Source: Methylobacterium sp. Leaf91 (lineage in GTDB: Bacteria > Pseudomonadota > Alphaproteobacteria > Rhizobiales > Beijerinckiaceae). From it: a DNA stretch of 64,000 nt. A program made the translations under genes and the position numbers. The DNA is taken from assembly GCF_001422815.1 (NCBI RefSeq), contig NZ_LMMP01000001.1, positions 305,848 through 369,847 on the forward strand, given 5' to 3'. The notes under the pieces were generated by a model. It saw only the letters and a list, made by a program, of their open reading frames with translations, searched no databases and was not told the DNA's origin. Every line of letters starts with the position of its first letter. Position 1 is the first letter of the stretch. This document shows, piece after piece, positions 16,871 to 25,521 of this stretch.

Positions 16871-17425
16871 ATGGCTGCCAAGCAGAAAACCTTGCACGAT
16901 GCGTTCTATGAGACTCTCAAGGACGTCTATTACGCTGAGAGACAATCCGTTCGCGCTCTGAAGAAGTCGGCCAAGGCCGCCGAGCATGACGAGTTGCGTC
17001 AGGCGTTCGAGACCCATGCCGAGGAGAGCGCCGTGCAGGTCGAGCGCCTCCAGCAGGTGTTCGAGATCATTGGCAAGTCCGCACGCTCGAAGACCTGTGA
17101 GGCGATGCAGGGCCTGACCGCCGAGATGGAAGAAGATCTCGAGGATTTCGGCGGCAGCCCGGCGGCGGATGCGGTCCTGATCGGCTGCGCCCAAGCGGTC
17201 GAGCACTACGAAATCGCGCGCTACGGCACCCTGAAGACCTGGGCGAGCCAGCTCGGCTACGAGGATGCCGCCAAGCTCCTCGACGAGACCCTTCAGGAGG
17301 AGAAGAAGACCGACGAGCTCCTGACGCAGATCGCACAGAGCATCAATGTCGAAGGGTCGGACGAGGCTCCGGCCGAGGACGAGGCGCCCCCCCGGAAGAA
17401 GGGCGCCAAGGCCAAGGCCGAATAA
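16871..17425 (+). CDS. DUF892 (YciE/YciF-type) ferritin-like stress protein
   Basis: About 184 residues. The core (DAFYETLKDVYYAERQSVRAL, then LRQAFETHAEESAVQVERLQQVF and later QAVEHYEIARYGTLKTWA and LLDETLQEEKKTDELL) is the four-helix ferritin-like fold of the DUF892 family with its Glu/His-rich helices. Members are induced by osmotic or general stress. A Lys/Glu-rich tail follows. Two ATG codons (16862 and 16871) are possible; 16871 matches the usual family N-terminus. It forms an operon with the DUF2171 gene 12 bases downstream. Confidence 0.85.
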   Translation: MAAKQKTLHDAFYETLKDVYYAERQSVRALKKSAKAAEHDELRQAFETHAEESAVQVERLQQVFEIIGKSARSKTCEAMQGLTAEMEEDLEDFGGSPAADAVLIGCAQAVEHYEIARYGTLKTWASQLGYEDAAKLLDETLQEEKKTDELLTQIAQSINVEGSDEAPAEDEAPPRKKGAKAKAE

Positions 17426-17437
17426 GGAGTTCCGATC

Positions 17438-17674
17438 ATGGTCGATCCCAGCAAGATCCAGGACCATATGCCGGTCATCGGTTCGGATGGCGGGCATGTG
17501 GGCACGGTGGATCATCTCGATGGGCAGCGCATCAAGCTCACCCGGACCGATCCCGAGGCCAAGGGTCAGCACCACTTCATCCATGTCGACTCCATCGACA
17601 CGGTGGAGGATGGCACGGTGAAGCTGAACCGAACCACCGCCCAAGCCAAGGACGAATGGGGCACGGCGGAATAA
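17438..17674 (+). CDS. DUF2171 family protein
   Basis: A 78-residue protein reading DHMPVIGSDGGHVGTVDHLDG, then KLTRTDPEA, HFIHVDSID and VKLNRTT. This is the PRC-barrel-like pattern of DUF2171. TAAGGAGTT lies just before the ATG as ribosome-binding site. It follows the DUF892 gene by 12 bases and is closed by a terminator, so the pair forms a small stress operon. Biochemical function unknown. Confidence 0.85.
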   Translation: MVDPSKIQDHMPVIGSDGGHVGTVDHLDGQRIKLTRTDPEAKGQHHFIHVDSIDTVEDGTVKLNRTTAQAKDEWGTAE

Positions 17675-17700
17675 GGCCGGGTCTCCGACAGACGTTCGAA

Positions 17701-17732
17701 GGGGTTGCCATCACGGCAGCCCCTTTTCGTTT
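17701..17732 (+). terminator. Terminator of the DUF892-DUF2171 operon
   Basis: GGGGTTGCC (17701-17709) pairs with GGCAGCCCC (17715-17723) with one G-T wobble and a five-base loop, followed by TTTTCGTTT. Confidence 0.85.
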
Positions 17733-18039
17733 CGATCAGGGAACATTTCGGGGCGGGAAGCCCACCGGTGAAGAGATCCGCGAGGGAGAGGGAGGCGCAG
17801 GGTTTCCTGCCCCTCGGTGGACAACCTCGGGACCAAGGTGCCGTTGCGGGCTCCGTGAACGCCGGGCTGGGTAATGGCCTCAGTGCCTCCGCCGTTTGGG
17901 AGGTGCTCACAACGCAAGGTCACCTTCGACGCGCATGGCCGTCGCGATAAGGAACTGTTCGCTGGCGAATTCTGCACACACGCCATTCAGGGTGGCGGGA
18001 TGATGCACCTCACCGTCCGGATTGCTGTCCTGGCCGTGC
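17733..18039. other. Non-coding gap before IS630 remnant
   Basis: About 300 bases with no supported gene. Open frames on either strand lack ribosome-binding sites and family patterns. It may be further decayed insertion-sequence DNA, but I could not recognise any. Confidence 0.4.
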
Positions 18040-18270
18040 GGTCCTTCGGTTCGGGCGATTAGGCCGGCAAGTAGAGCAGACGGGCGCTTGCCGCCCAATG
18101 GTCGCGCCACTGCCGCTGACCTTGTGGGCGGTCAGGTTGTCGAGCACGACCGTGTCACCGTGCTTCAAGGTCGGCACCAAGGTCTCTTCGACATAGCGGC
18201 GGAAGCAGATCCCGGTGATCGGTCCGTCTAGGAGCGGCGTATCGAGGATCAGGCTAATGAACGCGGACTC
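18040..18270 (-). pseudogene. IS630-family transposase remnant
   Basis: On the minus strand a fragment reads LLDGPITGICFRRYVEETLV, then PTLKHGDTVVLDNLTAHKVSG. This is the DDE-domain segment of IS630-type transposases around the second catalytic Asp. After HKVSG the frame shifts: a different frame reads ARLLYLPA, a stop, then SPEP, which corresponds to the usual LPAYSPDLNP segment with Tyr changed to a stop. The N-terminal half and the final catalytic Glu region are not found. This is a dead partial insertion sequence. The flanking 18271-18549 shows nothing recognisable. Confidence 0.75.
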
Positions 18271-18549
18271 GGTCGGCTGATCGGAGCAACCGGCAAATGG
18301 TTCGACCCTCCGCAACACACGGTATTCGCCTCCGCTCTCCAGCACGCAAGCAATGCGTGCCGAACGGGTTGCGTCACCTCGACCGTTTCCTTGCCTTCAA
18401 GCTCACCGTCGCGTGGCCTTTCAAGGCCGTGACCTGCTCGTAGATAGACACGGTTGCGTTGGCTCAACGCGACGAGCCGAGCCTCGGTGCCCGATGGAGA
18501 CAGCACGTGTCAGGGCTCGGGACACCAAAGGCAGACAGGCCAGACGATC

Positions 18550-18996
18550 CTACGGCTTGACCGCAGCCTTCTTCGACGGCTCCGCGGATTTGATGCTGCC
18601 TGTCTCCGATACCCGATCCCGAGCCTGCTCGACGCGCTTCCTGGAAGCGGCAGCTGCGCGCTGAGAGCTGGCAAGCTGGCCTTTGGCTGCGTCGCGAGCC
18701 GACACAGCTTGGCTGAGTTCCTCTCGAGCAGAGGCGAGCTTACCTTGCCACTCACGCAAGAGTTCGCCGTTTGCCTGCTCCAGCTCTTTTTGCCGGTCGA
18801 CCAACCCGTTTCGCTCTGTCTGCAAGAGGCTGACCTGATTCGTCAGATCGCGGTTGAGCGAAGCTTTGTTCGCGAATGCACCCCATCCTGCAAGAGCGTA
18901 AACTCCCAGGATCAAATTGAGCGCGACAGTCCGTGTCGGCGTCCAAGCAAAAAGCAGCTGGAGTTTCCAGCGTAGCAGTTCGAGCATGCGAGGCAT
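18550..18996 (-). CDS. Membrane-anchored coiled-coil protein
   Basis: A 148-residue protein. One transmembrane helix lies at about residues 24-43 (TVALNLILGVYALAGWGAFA). A long heptad-rich coiled coil follows (TNQVSLLQTERNGLVDRQKE ... LASAREELSQAVSARDAAKG) and then a basic tail. The topology suggests an inner-membrane protein with a periplasmic or cytoplasmic rod. No family is recognised and it lies alone among mobile-element debris and small orphan genes. The composition fits the genome less strictly than neighbouring core genes. Confidence 0.55.
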   Translation of the reverse strand: MPRMLELLRWKLQLLFAWTPTRTVALNLILGVYALAGWGAFANKASLNRDLTNQVSLLQTERNGLVDRQKELEQANGELLREWQGKLASAREELSQAVSARDAAKGQLASSQRAAAASRKRVEQARDRVSETGSIKSAEPSKKAAVKP

Positions 18997-19092
18997 GGCC
19001 GTTTGACTCCCATCTCAACTGGGCGGACCCCAATGGTCCGAACGGCTGATCGATTGAGTAAGAGAGAATGCCCGCTCAGCGTTAATGCTTGC

Positions 19093-19329
19093 TTACGAAG
19101 GGGCACCGGTCGGTCGTGGATGTACGACGAGGTCGCCGTCGATGAACGCCACGCTGAAAGAGGTTGAAGGTCCTGATCCCGATTGGCCGAAACGGGTTGG
19201 GGCGAAATCACTCACGCTTGCCGTCATGGTATCGGCGGAGCAGGCGAGTGCCGTTCCGCCGCTGTCGTGGAGCTTGGTCCGGATCAAATACGCCTGCGCG
19301 CCGTTTGATGGAGAGAGGAGCCGTGCCAT
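19093..19329 (-). CDS. Possible small orphan protein (78 aa)
   Basis: A 78-residue frame (ARLLSPSNGAQAYLIRTKLH ... SFSVAFIDGDLVVHPRP) whose codons have stronger third-position GC than the opposite strand, which is why I keep it. Its start lies within the same CATG as the start of the plus-strand gene at 19328, so the two would be divergently transcribed with overlapping starts. No homologous family is recognised. It could be a chance frame. Confidence 0.35.
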   Translation of the reverse strand: MARLLSPSNGAQAYLIRTKLHDSGGTALACSADTMTASVSDFAPTRFGQSGSGPSTSFSVAFIDGDLVVHPRPTGAPS

Positions 19330-19486
19330 GACCCTTTCCCCATTCATAAAGCTCGACCTCGTCCGACTGCCTGACGGTCGGGTCGGAGCCATCGTTGGCG
19401 TCTGGAACCTCGGCGAAGCCTACGAGGTCGATGTCGGCGGCGTTTGCGAGACGTGGTCGACCGACGACCTTACGCCGACGGCCTAA
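19328..19486 (+). CDS. Small DUF4926-like protein (52 aa)
   Basis: A 52-residue protein with a GAGAGAGGAG ribosome-binding site just before the ATG. The sequence LDLVRLPDGRVGAIVGVWN followed by AYEVDVGG resembles the SH3-like beta-barrel of short DUF4926-type proteins, which are often found near toxin-antitoxin or mobile loci. The frame is open upstream to 19085, but that part has poor codon use. No partner toxin is evident nearby. Confidence 0.5.
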   Translation: MTLSPFIKLDLVRLPDGRVGAIVGVWNLGEAYEVDVGGVCETWSTDDLTPTA

Positions 19487-19576
19487 CCCTCGACGGTTGG
19501 CACATCCGCAAACGCGGTGCCTCCGTACGGAGGCACAGGTAGATTTTTCGTGCCGAGACGTCAGCGTCGGCGCCGA

Positions 19577-20143
19577 TCATATTGTCCGAGCATCGTTCCG
19601 CCGCTGAAGCTCTTCCGGGACAGCGTGAGCCTGGTTCTGGCGGGTTATGAGTTCGGCGACACCGACGGGTCGGTAGCCCCATGCATCGACGCCGACATCG
19701 CATGAGAAGCGGGTGTCGAGTAGCGATCCATGTGTGTGGCCATACAGGTGCCGCGTCCCGCGCCACAGGCCGGGCCAGGCGCGATGCGCGTAATGCGCGA
19801 GAAACAGCCGCCATTCCGTGCCATCGGCATCGCTGACAGTGATCCGCGCAGTTTCCTGCGGCGGTTTCACCCACGGCAATTCAAGAACCCGATCGGTGTC
19901 GTGATTGCCGCGGATCAGTCGCTTTCGGCCTTTTAGGGCCGCGAAGATCTCCGCGCAGCGCCCCCGGCTCGCTCCGGCTGCGAAATCGCCGAGATGCCAG
20001 ACGTCGTCGTCCGTGCCGACAACGTCGTTCCAACCCTCGATCAGAGCCGCGTCGTGATCATCGAGTGATCCGAACGCCCCTCCACGCTGACGCAGGATGT
20101 GAGCATCCCCGAAATGGGTGTCTGAGGTGAAGAAAGTAGCCAT
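19577..20143 (-). CDS. Metallophosphoesterase family protein
   Basis: About 188 residues. The metal-binding motifs run in order: ATFFTSDTHFGD (motif DxH), WHLGDFA (GD), LIRGNHDTD (GNHD), LAHYAH and LYGHTHGS (GHxH). This is the calcineurin-like phosphoesterase fold; small members of this type are predicted phosphodiesterases or phosphatases of unknown substrate. The start at 20143 begins directly at the first strand; an upstream in-frame ATG at 20164 would add RRRRIR. It is a single gene next to tRNA-Lys on the same strand. Confidence 0.85.
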   Translation of the reverse strand: MATFFTSDTHFGDAHILRQRGGAFGSLDDHDAALIEGWNDVVGTDDDVWHLGDFAAGASRGRCAEIFAALKGRKRLIRGNHDTDRVLELPWVKPPQETARITVSDADGTEWRLFLAHYAHRAWPGLWRGTRHLYGHTHGSLLDTRFSCDVGVDAWGYRPVGVAELITRQNQAHAVPEELQRRNDARTI

Positions 20144-20384
20144 ACGGATCCGACGGCGCCGCATGCTTCAGGCAGCGACCTGCCATTCAAACTCATCCGA
20201 CTCAGCTTGGATCGACCCGACTCGAAAAATTGTAGGGTGGTACGAACTCACCGCGCTCACGCGTTTCCGTTCGCTCAACACAAGCTTCGAAACATAAGGA
20301 GGGGCGCTGCAACGAACCGGTAGCTACGTGGTCGCCAGGGCTTTTCAGGAAGCCAGCAATCAGCAGCTACGTCATTGAGATATT

Positions 20385-20460
<76 letters not shown>

Positions 20461-20518
20461 ATTGCCTTGCGGCAATCGCGGCGGCCACCAAAACCCGCTG
20501 CGACGAGGGGGCTGATAG

Positions 20519-20550
20519 CAAAGGCCCCGGAGGGTGTCCACCCCCGGGGC
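20519..20550 (-). terminator. Terminator after leuA
   Basis: On the minus strand GCCCCGG (20550-20544) pairs with CCGGGGC (20530-20524), with an inner GGG/CCC extension around a short loop, followed by CTTTGCT. The T-run is weak but the stem is strong and correctly placed 14 bases after the leuA stop. Confidence 0.65.
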
Positions 20551-20563
20551 TTCATTTTCCCGG

Positions 20564-22138
20564 CTAAACCGATGCGGCGTGCTGGGCGTGGAGGCGAACC
20601 GCCGTCGCCGAGAGCTTGTTCAGGGCCGAGAGATAGGCGCGGGCCGAGGCCACGAGCGTGTCGGGATCGGCGCCCCGCGCCGTCACGCTGCGGTCGCCGG
20701 CCTTGAGGCGGACGGAGACCTCGGCCTGGGCGTCGGTCCCCTCGGTCACGGCGTCGACCTTGTAGAGTTCGAGCTGCGCCTCATGCGGGACCAGGGCCTG
20801 GATCGCGTTGAACACCGCGTCCACAGGACCATTGCCGTCGGCCTCCTCGGTGACGATGCGGTCGTCGATGGCGAGCTTCATCGTCGCGCGCTGGGGGCCT
20901 CGCGTCCCGGCGATGACCGAGAGCGAGACCAGGCGGATGCGATCATGGGCCGTGGCGAGGTTCTGATCGACCAGGGCCTCGATATCCTCGTCGTAGACGT
21001 GCTTCTTGCGGTCGGCGAGCGCCTTGAACCGGTCGAACACGTCCTGCAGCTGATTGTCGGCGAGATGCAGGCCGAGCTCCTCCAGCTTCGAGCGGAAGGC
21101 CGCGCGGCCCGAATGCTTGCCCATCACCAGCGAAGTCTTGGCGACGCCGACCGAGGCCGGCGTCATGATCTCGTAGGTCTCGGTATGCTTGAGCATGCCG
21201 TCCTGGTGGATGCCGCTTTCATGCGCGAAGGCGTTCCGGCCGACGATGGCCTTGTTGTACTGCACGGGGAAGTTCGTCGCGTGGGAGACGAGCTTCGAGG
21301 CGCGGGTGAGCATCGTGGTCTCGATGCCGGTCTCGTAGGGCATCACGTCGCCACGGGTGCGGATCGCCATGACGATCTCCTCGAGCGCGGCGTTGCCCGC
21401 GCGCTCGCCGATCCCGTTCACCGTGCACTCCACCTGCCGGGCGCCGCCCTCGACACCGGCCAGCGAATTGGCGATGGCGAGGCCGAGATCGTCGTGGCAA
21501 TGGACCGAGAAGATCGCCTTGTCGGAATTCGGCACCCGCTCGCGCACCTGGCAGAACATGCTGCGGTATTCGTCCGGCGTGGCGTAGCCCACCGTGTCGG
21601 GCAGGTTGATCGTGGTCGCGCCCGAGCGGATCGCCGCCTCGACGCAACGGCACAGGTAGTCGATCGGCGTACGCGTCGCGTCCATGGCCGACCATTCCAC
21701 GTCCTCGACGAGGTCGCGGGCCTGCGCCACGGTCTTGAGGATGATCTCGATCACCTCGTCCTGGGATTTGCGCATCTGGTGGGCGAGGTGGATCGGCGAG
21801 GTCGAGACGAAGGTATGGATGCGGCCGCGCCGGGCGAGGCGGACGGCTTCGCCGGCCCGGGCGATATCGGCCGGAATGGCGCGGGCGAGGCCGGCGATGG
21901 TGGCGCGCTTCGCGCGGCGGGCGATCTCGGAGACGGCCTCGAAATCGCCGATCGAAGCGATGGGGAAGCCCGCCTCGATGATGTCGACCCCCATCGCGTC
22001 GAGGAGTTCGGCGACGGCGAGCTTCTCGTCCAGGGTCATGGTGGCGCCGGGGCATTGCTCGCCATCGCGCAGGGTGGTGTCGAAGATGAGGACCCTGTCC
22101 TTCGGAGAGGCCGCGGTTGGGGCGATGATGTCGGTCAT
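20564..22138 (-). CDS. leuA: 2-isopropylmalate synthase
   Basis: A 524-residue enzyme with FDTTLRDGEQCPGATM at the N-terminus of the TIM barrel, the metal-binding HCHDDLGLAIANSLAG, and NGIGERAGNAALEE. The C-terminal LeuA dimer/regulatory domain (residues about 390-510, SLSVIAGTRGPQRATM ... SARAYLSALNKL) gives leucine feedback inhibition in this family. It condenses acetyl-CoA with 2-ketoisovalerate in the first committed step of leucine synthesis. Length and motif order are those of bacterial LeuA type 1. It is transcribed alone; a 100-base hairpin-rich leader lies upstream. Confidence 0.96.
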   Translation of the reverse strand: MTDIIAPTAASPKDRVLIFDTTLRDGEQCPGATMTLDEKLAVAELLDAMGVDIIEAGFPIASIGDFEAVSEIARRAKRATIAGLARAIPADIARAGEAVRLARRGRIHTFVSTSPIHLAHQMRKSQDEVIEIILKTVAQARDLVEDVEWSAMDATRTPIDYLCRCVEAAIRSGATTINLPDTVGYATPDEYRSMFCQVRERVPNSDKAIFSVHCHDDLGLAIANSLAGVEGGARQVECTVNGIGERAGNAALEEIVMAIRTRGDVMPYETGIETTMLTRASKLVSHATNFPVQYNKAIVGRNAFAHESGIHQDGMLKHTETYEIMTPASVGVAKTSLVMGKHSGRAAFRSKLEELGLHLADNQLQDVFDRFKALADRKKHVYDEDIEALVDQNLATAHDRIRLVSLSVIAGTRGPQRATMKLAIDDRIVTEEADGNGPVDAVFNAIQALVPHEAQLELYKVDAVTEGTDAQAEVSVRLKAGDRSVTARGADPDTLVASARAYLSALNKLSATAVRLHAQHAASV

Positions 22139-22241
22139 GGCGTGTCGTCCTGTCGGAGGCGCGGTCGCTTCGGGACGCGGCGCCTTTTAAACCCATCGAT
22201 CGGCTCGACCGGACTTTTCGGAGTCACGGCCGCGAAACGAT

Positions 22242-22284
22242 CCCCTGAGTGCCCAGGCGCAGGCGCCCGGCCGGCCCTCAGGGG
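22242..22284 (-). promoter_or_regulatory. Hairpin in leuA leader, possible attenuator
   Basis: CCCCTGAG (22242-22249) and CTCAGGGG (22277-22284) form 8-bp arms with more GC pairing inside, about 100 bases before the leuA start. Upstream on the same strand a start-less frame contains Leu/Val-rich codons (VLRALVLF). A transcription attenuator or leader peptide is possible, but no start codon or U-run is present. Confidence 0.25.
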
Positions 22285-22649
22285 CGGATAAGGAGGAGAA
22301 GGCCGGCGGAAAGAGCACCAGGGCGCGCAGAACCGCGCGCGGCCGTGAAGGCAGCGTCGGCGATGTCCTGCGTGGAGCCGGCGGTGGCCAAGGCTCGTCT
22401 CTCCCGAATGGCGTGACAGGCGCGCGAAGCACGCGGTCAGGCGGCTACGTAAACCCCGGCGCTTCCGTTGACAAGGATCGCACTGCGACCGCCCCGACCG
22501 GTGTCAAATCTTCGTGGGCGTCACCCCGGGCCATTGCCCCGGTCCGGTTCGCGACCAGCCTTACCCCAATCCGCTCGCTGCTCTTTGCACGGCGGCAAGG
22601 CACGGACCCATCCGTGCTTATAAATCAACCGGAAGGAAACCCCTCTCTC

Positions 22650-23135
22650 ATGTCGCGCACCTTCATGCGTCGCCTCGCTCTGCCGGGCCTGGTCCTCATC
22701 GCCGGCACCGCTCCGGGCTTCGCCATCGACCTCACCAAGAGCATCGACATCGCGGCTCCGCCGGCCAAGGTCTGGTCGACGATCGGCGATTTCTGCGGCA
22801 TCGGCACCTGGCACCCGGCCATCGCCAAATGCGAGCCCTCCTCCAAGGGAAGCACGATGCTGCGCACCCTCAGCCTCAAGGGTGGCGGCGCCATCGTCGA
22901 ATCGCAGACGGCACGCGACGACACGGCGATGCGCTACACATACGCCATCGTCGAGAGCCCCCTGCCGGTCTCCGATTACTCCTCCACCCTCGCGGTGAGC
23001 CCGAAAGGGTCCGGCTCGACGGTGACGTGGACGGGAACCTTCAAGGCGAAGGGCGTCCCGGATACGGTCGCGGCCGATGCCATCACGGGAATCTACGAAT
23101 CCGGTCTCGCGGCGATCGCCGAGAAGGCAAAATGA
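22650..23135 (+). CDS. Secreted SRPBCC (START-like) protein
   Basis: A 161-residue protein. A signal peptide (SRTFMRRLALPGLVLIAGTA, cleavage near GFAIDL) precedes an SRPBCC/polyketide-cyclase-like domain beginning LTKSIDIAAPPAKVWSTIGDF and ending with SGLAAIAEKAK. The conserved 'ApPakVWstIgDF' opening is typical of the family, which binds hydrophobic ligands. The ATG at 22650 follows GGAAGGAAA and gives the correct signal; the frame is open further upstream but without coding character. Periplasmic; ligand unknown. Confidence 0.82.
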   Translation: MSRTFMRRLALPGLVLIAGTAPGFAIDLTKSIDIAAPPAKVWSTIGDFCGIGTWHPAIAKCEPSSKGSTMLRTLSLKGGGAIVESQTARDDTAMRYTYAIVESPLPVSDYSSTLAVSPKGSGSTVTWTGTFKAKGVPDTVAADAITGIYESGLAAIAEKAK

Positions 23136-23304
23136 CCCGCTGACACGAGACTGGAATATGACGACATGGGATCGTCGCCGGAGCCCAGGCCCGGCGATTG
23201 ACCAGCGGGTTGCGTGAGGGCAAGAACTTGCCCGAAGAGCGAGATTTCGGCGCAGCGGCTACGCTGCGCCGGCCCGTCGCGCCGGAACGTGAAGGAATAG
23301 CTCC

Positions 23305-23661
23305 GTGACCAAGAACCTGGTGCTACCACGACGCGCCGGCCTGACGCTGGTCACCTTCCTTGCCGCTGCGCTCGGCGCCTGCAGTGCATCCGGTCCTTCC
23401 CCCAAAGCGGCGGTGGCGCCCATTGCCGCCACGGTCGCTGCCGCCCCAGCCCCCTCGCCGACGGGCTCGGGCTGCGGTCCCAGCATCGCCCGCACCCAGG
23501 CCGTGGTCGACAGCGATGTCGCGACCGGCAACCTCAACCCGCCGGTGGGCGCGCGCTTCTCGGCCGACCTCGCGCGCGCTTCCGAGGCCTGCAATGCCGG
23601 GCGGGTCCGTGAGGCCATCGGACTGCTTGCCGCCGCCAAGGCGCGTTACGGCTACCCGTAG
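23305..23661 (+). CDS. Small putative lipoprotein
   Basis: A 118-residue protein starting at GTG with GAAGGAATAG upstream. The N-terminus is a lipoprotein signal with lipobox LGAC (cysteine at about residue 26). An Ala/Pro-rich linker follows, and then a short helical domain with two further cysteines (GSGCGPSIART and ASEACNAGR) ending AAKARYGYP. No family is recognised. It is probably an outer- or inner-membrane lipoprotein exposed to the periplasm. Confidence 0.65.
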   Translation: MTKNLVLPRRAGLTLVTFLAAALGACSASGPSPKAAVAPIAATVAAAPAPSPTGSGCGPSIARTQAVVDSDVATGNLNPPVGARFSADLARASEACNAGRVREAIGLLAAAKARYGYP

Positions 23662-24005
23662 ACCGAAGCGGGTCGTCGTTCGTTGCGCTTCGCCCTTCGG
23701 ATGCGCATGTCCTGATCTGACGTGACCGCTGGCCGCGGGGCGCCCGGACCTCATCACGAAGGCGTGACGGCGCCCCACCGGAAAATGGCGCGGCGCGATG
23801 GGAGACGTGCTCAGGACATGCGCCGGAGCCGCTCTATCCAGCAGAATACTGCTGGAAATACCTGCCTTTCCCGGCGATCACTTGCAAGCTCTCGTCCGGC
23901 GACTTGAAAGCAACACGGGCCACATCCCTGCTGCGCCGCCATAAAAGGGCCGGGAAATGACCTACTGTCAGGGACGACGAATTTTGGTGACAGGCCCCGC
24001 GACGC
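23662..24005. other. Intergenic region with an 18-base palindrome
   Basis: About 340 bases without a gene. It contains a perfect inverted repeat CCAGCAG-AATA-CTGCTGG at 23838-23855, which could be an operator for the downstream polysaccharide-export genes. No terminator with a T-run was seen. Confidence 0.45.
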
Positions 24006-25373
24006 ATGAGCTCAGCGCCCAACAACATCACGCGCTTGCCGACCGCGAACGTGACCGCGATCGAGACTAGAGACGCGCTGGCCAAGGAGGAGCGGGCCCG
24101 GGCCAACGAACTGGCGGTGAACGACGACCGCGAGATGCTCCCCCAGCGGGACGACGAAGCGCGGCGGGAACTGGCGCTCGAGGGCGCGGATGACGAGACG
24201 TTTTCCCTCGTTCCCATGCCACAGCCCGATCACAACTGGAGCTATATGCTGATCAGCTTCGGCATCGTCGTGCTCCTGCCCCTATGCCTGCTCGGAATGT
24301 ATTTCCTGTTCCTCGCCACGCCGCAATACTTTGCCGAGTTCCGGTTTTCGGTGACCGAGGTGACCCCCTCGGCCGGCCCTCTCGGCGGAGGGGCGAGCGG
24401 GGGTACGACTGCATCGGCAGTCGCCAGCGCCATGGGAGGTCACGGCGCTGCAGTCGGCGGCGGCAGCGCGCAGAACTTCGTCGTGATCGACTATCTCAAG
24501 AGCCGTCAGGTCGTCGACGAACTGTCACAGACCGTCGATGTCCGCGAGATCTACAGCCGCCCCGAGATCGATTGGCCGAATCGGTTCGACAGAAGCCGGT
24601 CGACAGAGCACTTGGTGCGATACTGGAACAAGATGGTCTGGGCGAATTACGATCCGCTCACCGGGCTCGCCTCCGTCGAGATCAAGGCGTTCCGTCCCGA
24701 CGATGCCCTGACCATCGCCAATCAGCTCGTCACCTTGTCTGAGACCCTCGTCAACAAGATCGCCAAGCGCGCCGAGGAAGATGCCGTCAAGTTCGCCGAG
24801 CAGGAGGTCGTCCGTGCCAAGGCCAGCCTCGACAAGGCCCGTGCCGCCATGGCCGAGTTCCGCGAGAAGGAGGGTGTGATCGATCCGATACCCAGCGTCG
24901 TCTCGGGCAACACCCAGCTCATCGGCACCCTGCGCGGATCGGTGTCACAGCTCGAGGCGGATTACGACACGATCCGCAGACAGAATCTCAGCGAGACGGC
25001 CCCTTCGGTCCTGGCTCTCAAGTCCCGCGTCCAGGCGGCGCGCGAGCAGCTGGCCTCCGTCGAGCGCGAAGTCTCCGGCAGCCGCTCCGGCCGCAATGTC
25101 CTGGCGGGCGTCGTCGCCCGGTTCGAGTCACTCGATATGGATCGGCAATATGCGCAGGCGATCCTGCTCACGTCGTTGCAATCCCTCGACCGTGCACGGG
25201 CCAACGCAGCCGCCCAGCATCTTTATCTCACGCCTTACGTTCGCCCAGCACTACCCGAAAGTGCAGGCGGCCCGCGCGTCCTCCTGTCGATGATGCTCGG
25301 AGGCTTCGTGCTCGCATCGATCTGGTTCATCGGCCTGCTCAGCGTGCGCTCGCTCTTGAACAGTCGCGCCTGA
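24006..25373 (+). CDS. Capsule polysaccharide export inner-membrane protein (KpsE/BexC-like)
   Basis: A 455-residue protein with an N-terminal cytoplasmic segment of about 80 residues. One transmembrane helix (LISFGIVVLLPLCLLGMYFL) and a large periplasmic region with coiled coil (VVRAKASLDKARAAMAEFRE and VSQLEADYDTI) follow. A second helix lies at the C-terminus (VLLSMMLGGFVLASIWFIGL). This is the KpsE/BexC/CtrB topology of polysaccharide co-polymerase-type proteins in group 2/3 capsule ABC exporters. The sequence YLTPYVRPALPESA before the last helix fits the family. A KpsM-like permease follows after 148 bases. Confidence 0.85.
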   Translation: MSSAPNNITRLPTANVTAIETRDALAKEERARANELAVNDDREMLPQRDDEARRELALEGADDETFSLVPMPQPDHNWSYMLISFGIVVLLPLCLLGMYFLFLATPQYFAEFRFSVTEVTPSAGPLGGGASGGTTASAVASAMGGHGAAVGGGSAQNFVVIDYLKSRQVVDELSQTVDVREIYSRPEIDWPNRFDRSRSTEHLVRYWNKMVWANYDPLTGLASVEIKAFRPDDALTIANQLVTLSETLVNKIAKRAEEDAVKFAEQEVVRAKASLDKARAAMAEFREKEGVIDPIPSVVSGNTQLIGTLRGSVSQLEADYDTIRRQNLSETAPSVLALKSRVQAAREQLASVEREVSGSRSGRNVLAGVVARFESLDMDRQYAQAILLTSLQSLDRARANAAAQHLYLTPYVRPALPESAGGPRVLLSMMLGGFVLASIWFIGLLSVRSLLNSRA

Positions 25374-25521
25374 GCGAATCCAACCTTCGGCATCGGACAA
25401 AGTTTCTGGCTCATGACGAGGCGACACCTGGCACGAGGCAACACTTGGCACGAGGCGCGTGAGGGGCGGTCTCACGACCGGCCCTCGCCTAATCTGGCAT
25501 CCTTGGACCTCGACTAAAACG

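Noticed and set aside
20534..22291. Long plus-strand frame opposite leuA
   Set aside because: Complementary shadow of leuA with a composition bias typical of antisense frames (His/Arg/Gly/Asp-rich) and no recognisable protein.
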